In this document: in pieces, positions 22,573-34,599 of the stretch
Layout of the letters: every line of letters starts with the position of its first letter
How positions within the stretch are numbered: position 1 is the stretch's first letter
Assembly (NCBI GenBank): GCA_018907035.1
Contig: JACCIC010000038.1
Location: 261,001-325,000 of the forward strand
Length of the DNA stretch: 64,000 bases
Direction of reading: 5' to 3'
Origin: Sycobia sp. Sy_11
Lineage: Eukaryota > Arthropoda > Insecta > Hymenoptera > Epichrysomallidae
Notes under the pieces: generated by a model
Database searches by the model: none
What the model was told of the DNA's origin: nothing
What the model saw: the letters and a program-made list of their open reading frames with translations, nothing else
Position numbers and translations under genes: made by a program

Positions 22573-23091
22573 GAAAACTAATAATGACATGAAAATTGCT
22601 TTCAAATGCATTTTATTTAAAATATTACTAGACTTTTATTTGTTTACATTATCAGATAAGGAATCAAAGGTACTTTTTTTTCTTTTAGAAATGTTATTTT
22701 ATAAAATAGGTTTATATAACTAATATTTATTTCTTTTTTTTATAATATTATTTTGAAAATAATAGTCAGCAGCAAAACTACCAAAATAATATATGATACT
22801 AATAAATAAATGAATATGCATTATTACCATGGTTGTTCAATATTACTACAATTCTATAAATGGAATACAGATTTTACTATATGTATAGTAAATATCATCA
22901 ATAATATGGTAAATATTTTTATATTTTAAATAAAAAAAATGTATTACTTTTGAGTTTTAATGAAAATAATCCATCCAATAAGAAAACATTTTAATTACAA
23001 TAGTAAGAATTTCAAATACATCTTCGCATCCATTTTATAAAAAATGTATATAATATAATTTCCGAAAGTTTCAAATCTATTAGCACAAAAA
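22573..23091. other. AT-rich DNA, nothing seen
   Basis: AT-rich, no ORF of note, no element ends recognised. Confidence 0.5.
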
Positions 23092-23514
23092 TTATTTTAT
23101 AATTAAATTAACAATTAATTCACTGATATAGTCAAATGTTCTATTAATTGTGATAAAGGGAATCTTTGTAATATATGTTCTTAGCATATTATGAAATTTA
23201 CGCTGAGGAAAGAGACGTCCCCAAGCATACGATTTATGACGAGCTGGTGTATTTCCATCACCTATAGTGATTGCCCTAGTAGTGGATAAACACTCATGAG
23301 GGCAAGAAGATCCCCAGTCATACGAGCGTGCTCGCTCTGTACTGACTTGCGTAATCCTCTGTCTCTTCCTATGCCATGCATCGTTATCTTGAACAATGTA
23401 TTTAGAATCTGTGGAAACGGTGTGTGAAACGCTAGGGGAGTAACATTTTTTTATACCTAATATGTGAATTTTAGTCCTTTTCCTACAGGCCATTTTCCAT
23501 TTTGAAGTTAACAC
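23092..23514 (-). CDS. Hypothetical 140-codon ORF
   Basis: Minus-strand ORF whose most likely internal start is MACRKRTKIHILGIKK (eight codons after the first ATG). It contains two loosely similar segments, ERARSYDWGSSCPHECL and ARHKSYAWGRLFPQRKF, about 35 residues apart. Composition in the N-terminal two thirds is mixed and GC-balanced, then turns I/N/T-rich towards the end, as if read into non-coding DNA. No domain recognised. It may be part of a transposable element bounded by the CT-rich tract at 23640-23735, but I found no termini. Confidence 0.2.
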   Translation of the reverse strand: MLTSKWKMACRKRTKIHILGIKKCYSPSVSHTVSTDSKYIVQDNDAWHRKRQRITQVSTERARSYDWGSSCPHECLSTTRAITIGDGNTPARHKSYAWGRLFPQRKFHNMLRTYITKIPFITINRTFDYISELIVNLIIK

Positions 23515-23831
23515 TTTTTACAGAGCACCCCGCTCCACTCGAATGGGATAGGGGACAAATTGAATACTTTTCGGGCCAGCTACTTGAGAGCGTAATGGAA
23601 GTAGTAAATATGATGGAAGTGACGTACTTGGCCACTGCTCCTACTCTTTTGCACTCTCATTCTGTCTCTCGTTCTCTCACTTGCCCTCTTGACCTTCCCT
23701 TACTCACCCCCTGTCTTGCTCTCTCTCTCTCTACATAGTATTATATAGGAGGGTTTGAAGATACTGTTTAACAGAACCATAAACTATAAAATAGTTAAGG
23801 GAACAAAAAGAAATGTTTTTGCCGCAAGTAT

Positions 23832-23836
<5 letters not shown>

Positions 23837-23886
<50 letters not shown>
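23837..23886. repeat. (TA)n tract split by a mariner
   Basis: (TA)n directly abutting the left end of the mariner relic. The array resumes at 25140-25166 on the other side, so the transposon inserted into a microsatellite. Confidence 0.9.
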
Positions 23887-23887
<1 letters not shown>

Positions 23888-25139
23888 GAGAGTGGATTGA
23901 TAAGTTTCCGGGCTGACCAAGAAAAACAACGTTTTTAAGATTTTTATTTCTCAATATAATCACCTCCAAGGCTGATACATTTCTCATAGCGGTGTTCTAG
24001 TCTAGTAATGCCATCTCTATAGACTGAGTCCTTAAACTCCTTCGATTACTTCATCATTGTTCGCAAATCTCTTACCGCCAAGCCATTTTTTGAGGTTAGG
24101 AAACAGATAATAGTCACGCGGGGCTAGATCTGGAGAGTAGGGAGGGTCGGCTTCAATTCAAATTTCGGATTGTTGATTTTAGCCATCGCAACGATTGACG
24201 TGTGCGCTGGTGCGTTATCGTAATGAAACAAGATTTTTTTCTTCGCTAAATGAGGTCGTTTGATTTTCACTTCCTGGTTCAAACGTTGCAAATAAATCTG
24301 TGTAGTATTGACCAGTGATAGTCTTTCCCTTTTCAAGGTAATCAATGTGTATAATACCTCTTGCATCCCAAGAAACAGTAGCCATAAACTTGTTCGCCGA
24401 AAAAATTATTTTTGCCTTCTTTAGAGTTGGTTCCCCTGGTCCAATCCACTGTTTAGTTTCAGCAATGTAGAGGTCGACCCAAGTTTCGTCAACGGTAACG
24501 AATCAATGCAAGAATTTGCTTGGATTTAGGTTATACAACGCCAAATTGGCGGTAGAAATGTTCTTTCGAATAAATTTTTGGTCGACTGTTAGCAAGCGCG
24601 GCACCCATCTTGCACAGAGCTTTTCCATATACAAATTTTGGTGCTAAATATTTTCTACACGTTCATATGACATCCTACAGGTCTCAGCTATCTCACGCAC
24701 TTTTAATCTGCGATCTTTCAGCACTATTTGATGGATTTTTTCGATCATATCTGGAGTTGTGACTTCAATGGGGCGTCCTGAGCGAGGCTCATCAGAGGTG
24801 CTCACACGACCCTTTTTTAACTTGGAAACCCATTGCTTAACGAGTGAATATAATGGCGAGCATGTCCCCAGTGTTGAGTCCATGTCTTATTTAATTTCCT
24901 TTGGCGTTAACCCCTTCAAATAAAAGTATTTGATGACAGCACGATTTTCCAGCTTTTCCATTTTTACGAAAAATACAGAGGCGTATTGTTCAGCGTGCTC
25001 TCAAATGTAAACTAACATGGCGATCGGACTGAAAGTATACCTACAAGCTATCTAAGGATGGTACTATAGAACGCCATCTCAAAGTAGGCCTAGTGACGCC
25101 ATCTCTTGATCAGTCGGGACATTTATCAATCCACCCTCG
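23887..25139 (-). pseudogene. Mariner-family transposon relic (1253 bp) with decayed transposase
   Basis: Both ends are present: cgagagtggattgataagtt inward from the left and, reverse-complemented from the right, cgagggtggattgataaatg. Each is flanked by TA, giving a full-length 1253-bp element. The minus-strand transposase is broken by frameshifts and stops but legible. It has a helix-turn-helix region (DMIEKIHQIVLKDRRLKVRE, IAETCRMSYERVENI), the first catalytic block VTVDETWVDLYI, the second FHYDNAPAHTS, and the third YSPDLAPRDYYLFPNL. Spacing fits a DD34D mariner. N-terminal phrases KGRVSTSDEPRSGRP and the ends differ from the Mos1-like copy at 48.7 kb, so it is a different subfamily and older. 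Confidence 0.88.
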
Positions 25140-25309
25140 TATATATATATATATATATATATATACACTCGGGGCGCAGCACGCTCTCGGCAGGTACGAG
25201 AGGCGGTGTCCCCGCTCGTCGGTGGTCCCGGGATGGGGCGGTCACTACGCACAGGCAGGGACCGGATGGCAGGCTCGTTAGTTCGAGTCCTGTTTTTTCA
25301 ACTAATATT
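25140..25309. other. (TA)n remainder and GC-rich segment
   Basis: (TA)n to about 25166, then a GC-rich stretch (25168-25290) with no coding signal. It ends in gttcgagtcctgttttttc, which resembles a pol III B box followed by a T6 terminator. No A box or cloverleaf could be built, so it is not called a tRNA. Confidence 0.4.
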
Positions 25310-25497
25310 TTATTTTCAAATTAGTCTACGGGGGTGAATGTAAACAAGGACAGTCTTACTGTCATTATAATTTTTAATTTAATTTTTGTTTTTAATTTTT
25401 ATTTTATTTTTATTTTTATTTTTAGATTGAATTAATTGGACTGTAAGACCAATAAAAAAAAATTTTATTAATTTGTATATGGGCAGTCGACATATGT
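25310..25497 (+). mobile_element. Penelope-like terminal fragment
   Basis: Contains tctacgggggtga followed by aacaaggacagtcttactgt and the end phrase gcagtcgacatatgtac, matching the ends of the Penelope copies at 31.9-33.2 and 60.4-60.9 kb. It is internally degraded to A/T runs. No coding sequence. Confidence 0.65.
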
Positions 25498-26505
25498 ACA
25501 ATTAAATTATTTTAAAGATTGTATAAAACTAAAGTTTTGTAAAAGTCTAAAAAATAAAAACCTTCAAGCGGTAAACAGTAGATGAATATTATAAAAAAAA
25601 ATTATGACTATTGTAAAAAAGTATTCTATGAAAAGTGTTCTACGTATTGAACTCTTTTCGAGATCGACAACGAATTAAATAAGTACAATTTAGCGCAAAA
25701 ATACAATCGAGAACTATTATTAAAATAAGTCGCATTGAGATTATTTGAATAATATTTTGAATTTGAATAGTATTGAGAAAAATTTAGTAGAAAATTCATT
25801 GAAAAAATTTTTTATGTAATTCTATAATTTATTATAATGTTACATCATTTTTAAAATCAATTTTTACTTTTTAAGCACAATTGTTTAAAAGTGCATTTCT
25901 TAACATTAATTGTAATTGGAAGAAAAAAACTTCTAATTGTGAATTGCATTTTTAGATTGCAACTTATGAACCAAAATTTAATTCTTACATAGTTTTAAAC
26001 TTCTACCATCTATATGAAATTAATATACAACCAAAGATGTGTAACGTTCCTTCTCCTTCCGCTTTATTTTTATTGGAATTCTCTGAGGTTTTCAGGATAT
26101 GTGATTCGGATGGAGGAACGTATCAGGACAAGTTTTCGGGTGAATGATTTGATACTCGTTATGTTTCAAAAAATAACAATATAGATTTTCCTATAAATTA
26201 TACAATAAAAATAAAAAAAAATAGTAATAAATTTTATAAAAAAAAATAAGAAATAACTTCTATTTTATTGCATCTCGGTGTAGATACCCTGCAACATAAA
26301 AAAAATAACGATTTATAAATTAATTATTAGCGCTGGCATTTTATTTTATTTTCTGTCTACTTATTAATTGGCTTATCTAAGTTTTTACGAATTTAGACGG
26401 CCTTGACCAAGTGATTGCTCGCTTTGTTTACGCTATTTACTTAAACGGTTTATAGAAGCGGTCCGTCTATTTACACGGGTTTCTTTCGCAATATCGGAAT
26501 AAATC
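25498..26505. other. AT-rich DNA, no supported gene
   Basis: AT-rich up to about 26040. A GC-balanced patch at 26041-26160 (gttccttctccttccgc) and another at 26390-26480 lead into the hairpin cluster. No ORF of note. Confidence 0.45.
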
Positions 26506-27060
26506 TTTATTCTCTCTTTTATATCACGCTAAGGTGCGCCTTAGCTAGTGATATATAAGAGTTCGGTATTTTACTCAGGAATAAGTATTTCTTTTTCCTT
26601 AGTAAGACTCCGTTTTCCTTTTGATTTATTTTACAGCATTTACTTCTTATATTTATAATATTAGTCGATCAACGTTATGATGACTTGCAGATTTTCGGTT
26701 GCCGGTCGGTCTGGCATTAATCCGAGGTGCGCCTCGTGATTAATAGCCGTCTGGTAATTTAATTTGACGAAAAGGAGCGCCTTTTCCCCGAATTAAATTA
26801 GGTCGACTTTAATTTTGTCTCCCGGCGGTTTTTCTGGATTATTTCCTATGTGAAAAAGAATTACTTTATCAGAAGTCGGGAGCGTCCGTTCTTCTGAGTC
26901 GGTAATTTTTAACTCTTTTCTTACGAGTAAAGGGGTTTTTCCTTTGACCTCGAGAAAGAGTTTTTTTTATCTAGGAAAAAACACAGAATATTACCGGTCG
27001 GTAAATGACAGTTCTCTTCGTCACTCGGGAGGTATCCTTCCTCGACGAGTACCGAAAACG
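26506..27060. repeat. Cluster of five to six strong hairpins with NGCG loops
   Basis: Consecutive inverted repeats: (1) 26514-26561, stem gctaagg/ccttagc with loop tgcg, extended by tatatcac/gtgatata; (2) 26713-26748, cgagg/cctcg with loop tgcg, extended by attaatc/gattaat and ggc/gcc; (3) 26756-26799, aaaagg/ccttttt-type stem with loop agcg, extended by aatttaatt/aattaaatt; (4) 26859-26907, tcagaag/cttctga around ggagcgtcc, extended by aattac/gtaatt; (5) 26911-26962, aactcttt/aaagagtt around aaagg/ccttt; (6) about 27023-27050, actcg/cgagt. The first three share the apical sequence gg(t/a)gcgcc. Their function is unknown. Confidence 0.75.
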
Positions 27061-27690
27061 AACCTTGCTCTTTGCAAAATTTAGCGTACTTTTATACACG
27101 GAAAAAGTACATTACAAAAATCTGATTGGTTATTATTTATTTAAAAATACGGTAATATTGTTCCTATTGGTTAAATTATTTTATTCTACTTATTCTATTC
27201 TATGTTGTGTTTGTTTGTTTATTTATAGTAATCATTTCGTGTATATGTCTGCCTATTTATTATGATTTTACATTTATAGTAACTCTTATCACGGTAATAA
27301 GTTAATTTATCCTACTCTTTTTCCCGTTACAGATGAATTATTAAGATCGCTTTAATGAAAACCAGTTTTTTGACGTATAAACTATTTAGAATAATTAAAT
27401 TGAAGGTTATAAGATATTATAATTTTCATCATTAGAAGTTTTTGTTAATTATAATGGAATACAAAGTTATAATTTAAAAATTAATTTGTTGTGACGATGA
27501 TGATTTCATCTACCGTGCTGGTAGTAGTTTTCCCTCACCGTTATCTCGTTCGAATTTTCTGTTGTTTCTCGGGCGAGGTATCTGAAAACAAGGACCTGAG
27601 GATGGGACTTTCGGGTGAGATTTATCTGGATAGAAGTAAATTTTACATCATTCAATAACGAAATATCGGTACTAAAATCCGTATTTATTT
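27061..27690. other. AT-rich stretch, unassigned
   Basis: An 86-codon ORF at 27005-27265 reads into hydrophobic, AT-driven sequence and is not convincing. 27480-27640 is GC-balanced without a motif. Confidence 0.4.
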
Positions 27691-28520
27691 CAAAATTTTT
27701 TGCCGTTCAGTTTCATACATTGGTGCGCTGCCTTCGCGGCCGCTAACTTCCGCTCGTACCCACTCTTTCGCACTGCCAAACTTGTCGCCTCCGGCTCCTC
27801 CCGTAACCGCTCCCTTTAGCGCCAACCTCTCGCAGCGCTCCCCTCTCCTCTCTCGCGCCACTCAAGATCCTGGCGATGACACGGCGTGGCTGGCCCACAC
27901 TATCTGCCGAATTTTTCACGATGACTCACTTTACACTCGGAGACCAGGGTAGGACGCCAGAATCCGTCTCTCGCATCCGCTGGTAATACAACAAGGAGGC
28001 GATATACGTATATATAGAAAAGGCCGCTGTGTACTCACCGCCGTGGACGTTGCTGCTACGTTTCGTGCGAAGGCGTCCCGTCGAGCATGACGTTTCTCGT
28101 TCTCTCGTGCTCTCTCTGCTGCACCTCACGACTCTCATCCTATCTTTTCCTCTACCACCCGCTGCTTCTCCAATACTCTCCCTCTATTTCCTCTCGTTGC
28201 ACTATTCTACTCTCTCTTCTCACCACACCCACGCAACTAACTCCGCAAAAGAAATCACTGCTTTCTCTCACGTACAACCTCGGAAAAATATACAGATAGC
28301 AACTAGATTTGATATTACATCAATGGTGGCTAGAATCAGTCTACCTTCTTCTTCACCGTCTTCTTCGATCTTCGCACTCGTCAACCAATTAGCGCTCTCC
28401 GCTACTCTTTCCTCCAATGTGCACCATTTGACCTGTCTAGTACCGTCCTGTGTCTATCTTGTGTCGGCGTCCTCGTTTTCTGCTACCCGCCAAATTCTAT
28501 TTTACATGCTTAGTATCTCT
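27691..28520. other. CT/GC-rich block next to a Gypsy fragment; possible LTR
   Basis: GC- and CT-rich block abutting the 3' side of the minus-strand Gypsy remnant. On the minus strand it carries a TATA-like string (ttttctatatatacg at about 28019-28005) and a donor-like ggcggtgagtac. This would suit an LTR or leader, but no matching second LTR was found beyond 30850, and a plus-strand 176-codon ORF (28029-28559) is serine/leucine-rich low complexity. Left unassigned. Confidence 0.25.
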
Positions 28521-30843
28521 CTATATATACTGCAGGTGGTGCGTCCAATCTTCGCTTAGTATCGTGCGTGTTTCCGCCCAGCTTGACCTGGTCAAGCCAG
28601 CCATTGCTGCCAGAGCTGTAATCGCTTGCAGACGACTTTCCCGTTGCTTGGCGAAATTCCGCAGTATTTTCAGGGTTTTATGCCAGGTGCCTTCCGCAAA
28701 ATTGATGGTTATTCTGAATTGAACCAATACGTCCATACCTAGGATCATATCGTATGTCAGTGATTTGGACACCTTGAAACGAGCTTTGGTTTTTTGGTTA
28801 TTAATATTGATTACTAGGCCCGCCTCGACTTCGTTGGCGCATATCTGCGCGTCAGGCAGTTGCATATACGATAATGCCACCCTTATTATGGCTGATAAGG
28901 TCTATCAATGTGGGGAATATTTTTCCCGCGATTTATATGTTTAAAACCAGTCTATTTTCATCCTCGTGCACCAACGTGGTAGGACAATATTCAGGGCAAG
29001 TAATAGAATGACGGCATAAAAGTGCCGCTATCTCTACTATGTCGCAAACTTGTGGTGGAGTCACGTCGTGATCGTTTTCGAAGTCGCCCCTTTTCTCTTG
29101 CCCTACAGCACGGTCTATGGTCAGGTCTGACGTTATTACTTCTGGGTTTCGACTGGCGTTGTCTCTGATGGCAGGATGAATGGTATTATCAGTTCCTTGA
29201 ACCTGGTCGTGATTGGTGTTCTCTGTTATCGAGATTATCGTATGACGAGTGGCGACGTTTGTCACTTCGCTGAGAATACCTGGTATAACTGGGTGACGGA
29301 ATTTTGAACTTGGTATAACCGGGTGACGGATTCCTGTATCTAGTTTGCGGAATATGTGGTACGTCATGGATAGATCAATAGAAACGTCGGTATTGTGGTG
29401 ATGATTTTCTAATGTCGTTGTAGCAATTAGTTTGGTCCGGTGATCGTCCTCTGACATATTGCGGTATGGGACTTCAATCTCTATTTCTAGAAGACTAGTC
29501 TCGTCGTTCTTCCTCTCGTCGTGTTAGTATCGAGGTGGAGGACTCTATCAGTGTGACTTGTTTGGTTTTTCCTTTCTAGTGCTAGTTTCTTAGTGCTCGA
29601 TCGCCCTAAAGAGGAGCAAGCAGCTGACCTGACCATGCATTTATCCACTGGAGGTGGCGCTTTGTAACGTTTAGTTAGATCCTTCTTTAGTTCGACTTCT
29701 GGCCAAGCAACTGTAGCTTTACAATGGTTTGGAAATCGTCTCGATTTATTCTGTCAATTAGCTCGGGATGAAGGTTTCTATATGCTCGATCCAGAGGCGG
29801 GGAGATCTTGGCAAATAAAAGCCTGATTCCTGTTAGATAATAACCAATCGATTCGTTTGATTCTTGAGTCCTATTAGGGATCTCGTCCTCCAAGCATAGC
29901 ATATAATCGGTGGGACGAAACTGACGTCTGAATGCTGCTTTGATGTCTTTCATGGTTCGCCATTCCTTATATATAGGTCTCGCCCATATACGTGCCGCTC
30001 CGCCTAAGACGTCGAATATTAATTTTAGTGTTTCAGAAATTCGAAGATTTAAACTCTGCACGCTCTCTTTGAGACGGTCGATAAATTAATCGACTTCTTC
30101 ATTGGATGCTCCTGAGAACCGCAAGTTCCACTAACGCAAACGTTGGTGGGCTCTTGTTTCCTTGATGTAAGTGCTATCAGCTACATACGTAGTCATGTGC
30201 GTCATTGGTGTGTTTGATAGCATGGGCACACCTTGCATGTTTTCATTTCTAGGCTTTACCTGTGCTGTTCCGAGTGTTATACCTGGGATGTCGCCGTTTA
30301 TTGAGTTATCATATTGTTGCATTGCTGCAGCTAATATGCTGGGATTTAGCCAGGGATTGTGCACACTGACTGTCAGCCCGGCGACATACATTGATCTTTC
30401 ATTTTTTCCAATGAGGTCTGTGTTTTGTGATGATAGGGTATGCCATTGCGTTTAATTCCTCCCTTATGTTGAATTTTCCGGATAGCTCCAGTGTCTTTAC
30501 TCTCGAGCTCCGTCGAATGTAATACTTCCGAGATGTCGGACATCTCCTGTATGGCTCTATCTGGCATGTCAGCTTCGTCTTTTGTGTTCCAGGTAGCTAC
30601 CTCCTTACCAAAACGTCGGCGTAACTCGAAGCGTACCAGTTGATCACGCAGAGTGTCAATTAGTTCGTTTATTTTTACTTGACTTTTTGTCGATTCGTTT
30701 ATGAAATCTTCTTCGTCCATTTTAGTGAACAAGCTGTTGAGTCGTTTTTTCTCGTCCTCGGCGACGTTGCTCATATTCGCTATGTGGGCCATGACTGAAC
30801 GGGAGAGAAATAAATGAATAGAGTTATGAGTGATATTTTCCAA
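28521..30843 (-). mobile_element. Gypsy-type LTR retrotransposon remnant: gag and protease
   Basis: Minus strand. 30843-30373: charged, helical gag N-terminal region (FINESTKSQVKINELIDTLR, ELRRRFGKEVATWNTKDE). 30061-29687: gag core ILD-like domain, with ARIWARPIYKEWRTMKDIKA followed by FRRQFRPTDYMLCLEDEIPN and RTQESNESIGYYLTGIRLLF, the W...F...Y...R.Q..ES.G.Y pattern of retrotransposon gag. 29457-28933: arginine/serine/tyrosine-rich linker over shifting frames. 28880-28521: protease second half, KVSKSLTYDMILGMDVLVQF followed by RITINFAEGTW (canonical YDVILGMDFL). The DTG active site is not visible and no reverse transcriptase or integrase follows, so the element is truncated. Several stops and frameshifts make it inactive. 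Confidence 0.75.
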
Positions 30844-31670
30844 TTGTTTAAATTAATTGAAGGTAATTCCCAGCGTAACGTCTAAGTTGGTTTTGTTCAG
30901 AAAATGAAGGTGAAATCGACGAAGAAAATTGTAAAATTTCAAAGTTAATTGTGTTCTCTATTTGTTTTATAAAATCCCTTTTTTTTTGAAGATTCTTTTA
31001 ATATTTTCAAAACTTCTAGGGGCGTCTAAAGTTCAAAGGTGATCATGTAAAACAATTACTATTTTTTTAAATTATTGATATTGTTCAATTAATTTGTTCG
31101 CATGAGTATTTTTATGTTAATTTATGTATGTAGGCTAAAAACTAAAAAAAATTTTTTTCTCTATCTTTATTTATTCATCATAGCTTTGTTTATTATTATA
31201 TTCATTATTATTATTTAATTTATTATCTATGTATATTAATTTATTTATAAATATTACTTTATTTACTTATATTGGTTTGTTTATTTCGATTAATCTATTT
31301 ATTTAGTTCAGAGATTAATTAAATTCTTTCAACAATCTATTGTTGTTTTCTTCCTTAAACTACTGTTTTAGTTACTAGTAGAGGTGATTGGATTTCGTTC
31401 AATTGTTGGTAAGCGGAGCACATTAAGTAACGAAGAACAATTTATGATTTATTAAAAACTAAATTTTACACAGGTTTTTATGCGCGCGTCGGAATGTTAT
31501 AGGTAGCTCATGCGGAGGCTAGACTCATAAAATACCGAGTGGGTTCAGCGCGGAGTATTGCGGTAGTAAAATATTACATATATTCTATTACACATATCTC
31601 TATTGTACCTATATCTAACGTATACATGTCAATATTTTTATTTAACGTTGGTGTACATATACTTAATTTC

Positions 31671-31701
<31 letters not shown>

Positions 31702-31904
31702 CCAAATTCATTCAGGATATTTTGTCACATATTTAATATTTAACCATTTATGTACATTCACATATATATGCAATCATATTAATGCTTAATCCCTACCGCT
31801 ATTCTATGCATTCATGTACATATGCAACAATATCACTGCTCCATACCTACCGCATGCATTTCTTATCCTTCTTTATTAATTTTGATATATTAAAATTAAA
31901 AATA
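30844..31904. other. AT-rich DNA with one (TA)n array
   Basis: AT-rich. (TA)n at about 31676-31701. The segment 31470-31560 is GC-richer (gcgcgcgtcggaatg) and may belong to the leader of the adjacent Gypsy remnant. No gene. Confidence 0.4.
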
Positions 31905-33190
31905 GTACTTATGTCGACTGTATTGAATTAAATTAATAAATATTTTTATCGGTCTTACTGTCTTTATAATATCATATATTAGTTAAAATAATGGCAGTCA
32001 GACTGTTCTTGTTTATGTTCACGCCGTAGAATCTGAAATAAATCTTATTACTACTATAAATTATATCAGAAAATTAAAAATAAAAATAAAAATACAATAA
32101 TAAGTAAAATAAAAATAAAAATAAAAAATATATAAAAGAGATATTCATTAACAATGATTATCCAATAGACTTTGTGGATAAAATGATTGCAGAAAGAGTG
32201 GATCAAATTTATAACAGCATTAGAGAACGTAATATGGAAAAGAGGGATAATAATAATAAAATCGTGGTATTACCATATGTAAGAGGATTATCCGAAAGAA
32301 TTTGAAGTGCATTTAAAAAACATAAGATTCAAGTTTAATTTAGAAACAATAATAATATTAGAAAGCTATTTAATAATTTTAAAGATAAGGATAATAAAGG
32401 TTTGAAAACAGGAGTAGTATATAAAATAAATTGTAAATATTGTGACAAATATTATATTGGACAAACGGGAAGGTACCTAAAGCAAAGAATATATGAGCAT
32501 CAATATAGCTTACGAAGCATGAATAGTACATCCGGGCTAAAAGAACATAGTTTAAACTTGTTAGATTCTTTCGACTTTGAAAATGTAAATATTTTGGAAC
32601 ATGGTATTAAGAATAAATATAAAAGAAATTGAAAATATACTTATGGAAATAATTACTCTTGAAAATATACATATTTTGAAAAATCTCAATAATGTAAATT
32701 TAATGTTAGAGTCGAGTAAATTGGACAACACTTATCATTCCTTATGAATATAGACTTTGTATTTCCCATTTAAGAAAAAAAGGAGAGGTCCTATAAATGT
32801 TGCGCTAATATATTTGGAGTGGGGAAGGGGTATATGGGGTGGCATGCTGGCTTTTTTATTTTAGTTAAGTTCCTGCCGATAAACCGTAGCAGTTCGAAAA
32901 GTCGAACAAGAAGGTAATCCTAAATTGAAGGTGGTGGGAGCAGTCAGGTTGTTCTTACTAACCATAGAATAAGTACTTTTATTATCTTTTATCATTTTTT
33001 ATTTTTATTTTACTTATTATTGTATTTTTATTTTTATTTTTAATTTTCTGATATAATTTATTGTAGTAATAAGTTTTATTTCAGATTCTACGGGGGTGAT
33101 CATAAACAAGGACAGTCTGACTGTCATTATTTTAACTAATATATGATATAATAAAGACTGTAAGACCGATAAAAATATTTATTAATTTAT
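31905..33190 (+). mobile_element. Penelope-like element with inverted terminal repeats
   Basis: Left end (31905-32110) and right end (32960-33190) are inverted copies. Left reads aataaatatttttatcggtc then gtagaatctgaaataa; right reads ttatttcagattctac then gaccgataaaaatatttatt. Between them lies a C-terminal Penelope ORF and, at 32865-32955, the conserved block with accgtagcagttcgaaaagt. Inverted or partially inverted ends and a GIY-YIG endonuclease are hallmarks of Penelope-like elements. The reverse transcriptase is missing, so the copy is 5' truncated or recombined. Confidence 0.85.
32136..32632 (+). pseudogene. Penelope-like ORF, C-terminal GIY-YIG endonuclease
   Basis: Frame begins NNDYPIDFVDKMIAERVDQI and continues KIVVLPYVRGLSERI, a stop, KHKIQV, a second stop, then FRNNNNIRKLFNNFKDKDNK. 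The ORF after the last stop (ATG at 32402, 76 codons) is TGVVYKINCKYCDKYYIGQT followed by GRYLKQRIYEHQ. This is the GIY-YIG nuclease core: VY for the GIY block, YIGQT for the YIG block, R in KQRI as the catalytic arginine region, and a CX2C pair between the blocks as typical in Penelope-type proteins. Later FDFENVNILEHG fits the rest of the domain. Two in-frame stops and absence of the reverse transcriptase show it is dead. Confidence 0.85.
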
Positions 33191-34549
33191 TTTTGATATA
33201 TGTCCTTGTGTTTCTCATCTCAGCGGATTACACAACCAGTCCCTTACGTAAAATTGTTACTGAAGAGAAACTTCTATCGACTCAAGAGGTTAACTGCCTG
33301 CACTATCTTAACTGTATAGAACTATACACCAATAAATTTAATATTTCTATCACATGGAAAAGAAAACAAAAAATAGGAATTTTTCCACTTTTTCAAGTTC
33401 CTCAATTAAAAAATAGTCACAGCTATAATGCAAACCAAATTCAGGAGGATTTGATGAAAATTAAATTTTTTTGAGATAATTATTAACAAGAGAAATTGAC
33501 CCTATCGAGCCCATGCTCTCCACACGCATCCCCTATATTCCAAAGAGAAAAATCACAATATTTAAGACTAATGAACGGATAAGAAGATAAATTTTAGCAC
33601 CACAACGAATTAGATGTGAGAAAATATTTAAATTTTATTTTTCAGCAATTTTCTTGCATCTATACAGAACCTGCATCTATACAGAGCCACAGGTTTATAC
33701 ACAGGACTCACTATAAAGAATTTATGATCAGAAAAAGTAATAAAACGAGATGGAATTTTCGCACTCTGAAAATTTCGACTAGTCAGTAAAATCGAACACA
33801 AGCAGGGAAAATAAAATCCACGACGATTTTATAATAATAAAAAAATTTGCTCAAAATAATCTATGGGAATTTCGAAGAGTCGACGTCTGACAGTAACACA
33901 CAAGAGCTGATAATAAATAATAATAACAGAAATCAATAAAAAGATAGTTAAAAATAAATTAATACAATTAATAATAATAAAAACAATTAAATAAATTAAA
34001 TATAAATAAAATTAGACTGCAGCAATGAATGGGTTATCGATACTTTGGGTTAGAAGACTCACCATATGCCTTTGTTAACATTTTACAAACTTCACTACAC
34101 TTTATTTCATTTTTTACGGAAAATTAAATACGATTCTTTACTCCATTTTTTTCACGAACGAAAATCGTTGAACTCGAAAAAACACGTCTAATGTTAACGG
34201 CTGCCACTTAAAAAGTAAGCAATGAATATTGTTGAAAATTTTATTGCTCTTCAAAGGCATACATACCGACATAGTAAAAAAAAAATTTTTTACAGACGGA
34301 CTCTCCAAACCCGCAAAATTTAAAATTTCTCGTTACTTTTTGAACATACTATTAATAAGAACAAAATGTTTAAATTTTATTTTATTGAACAACCATCTAG
34401 ACAACAATAAGATGCCAATAGTGGGAAGTATAGGTTTGAGATTAGTATAAAGAGATCAGTATACAGAGATGAGTATAAAGTATAAAAACTTATGTTTAAA
34501 CATTTTCAGAAAGACGATTAATACAATTATAACATTTAAAATTATAATA

Positions 34550-34599
<50 letters not shown>

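Noticed and set aside
25175..25299. Possible tRNA (gttcgagtcc followed by T6)
   Set aside because: No A box at the right distance and no cloverleaf could be drawn; only the B box and terminator match.
28029..28559. 176-codon serine/leucine-rich plus ORF
   Set aside because: CT-rich composition, no domain, and it runs antisense into the Gypsy protease remnant.
33193..33474. 93-codon ORF as a gene
   Set aside because: Acceptor-like tctcatctcag precedes it and composition is mixed, but there is no motif, no partner exon and no donor; support is too weak for a call.
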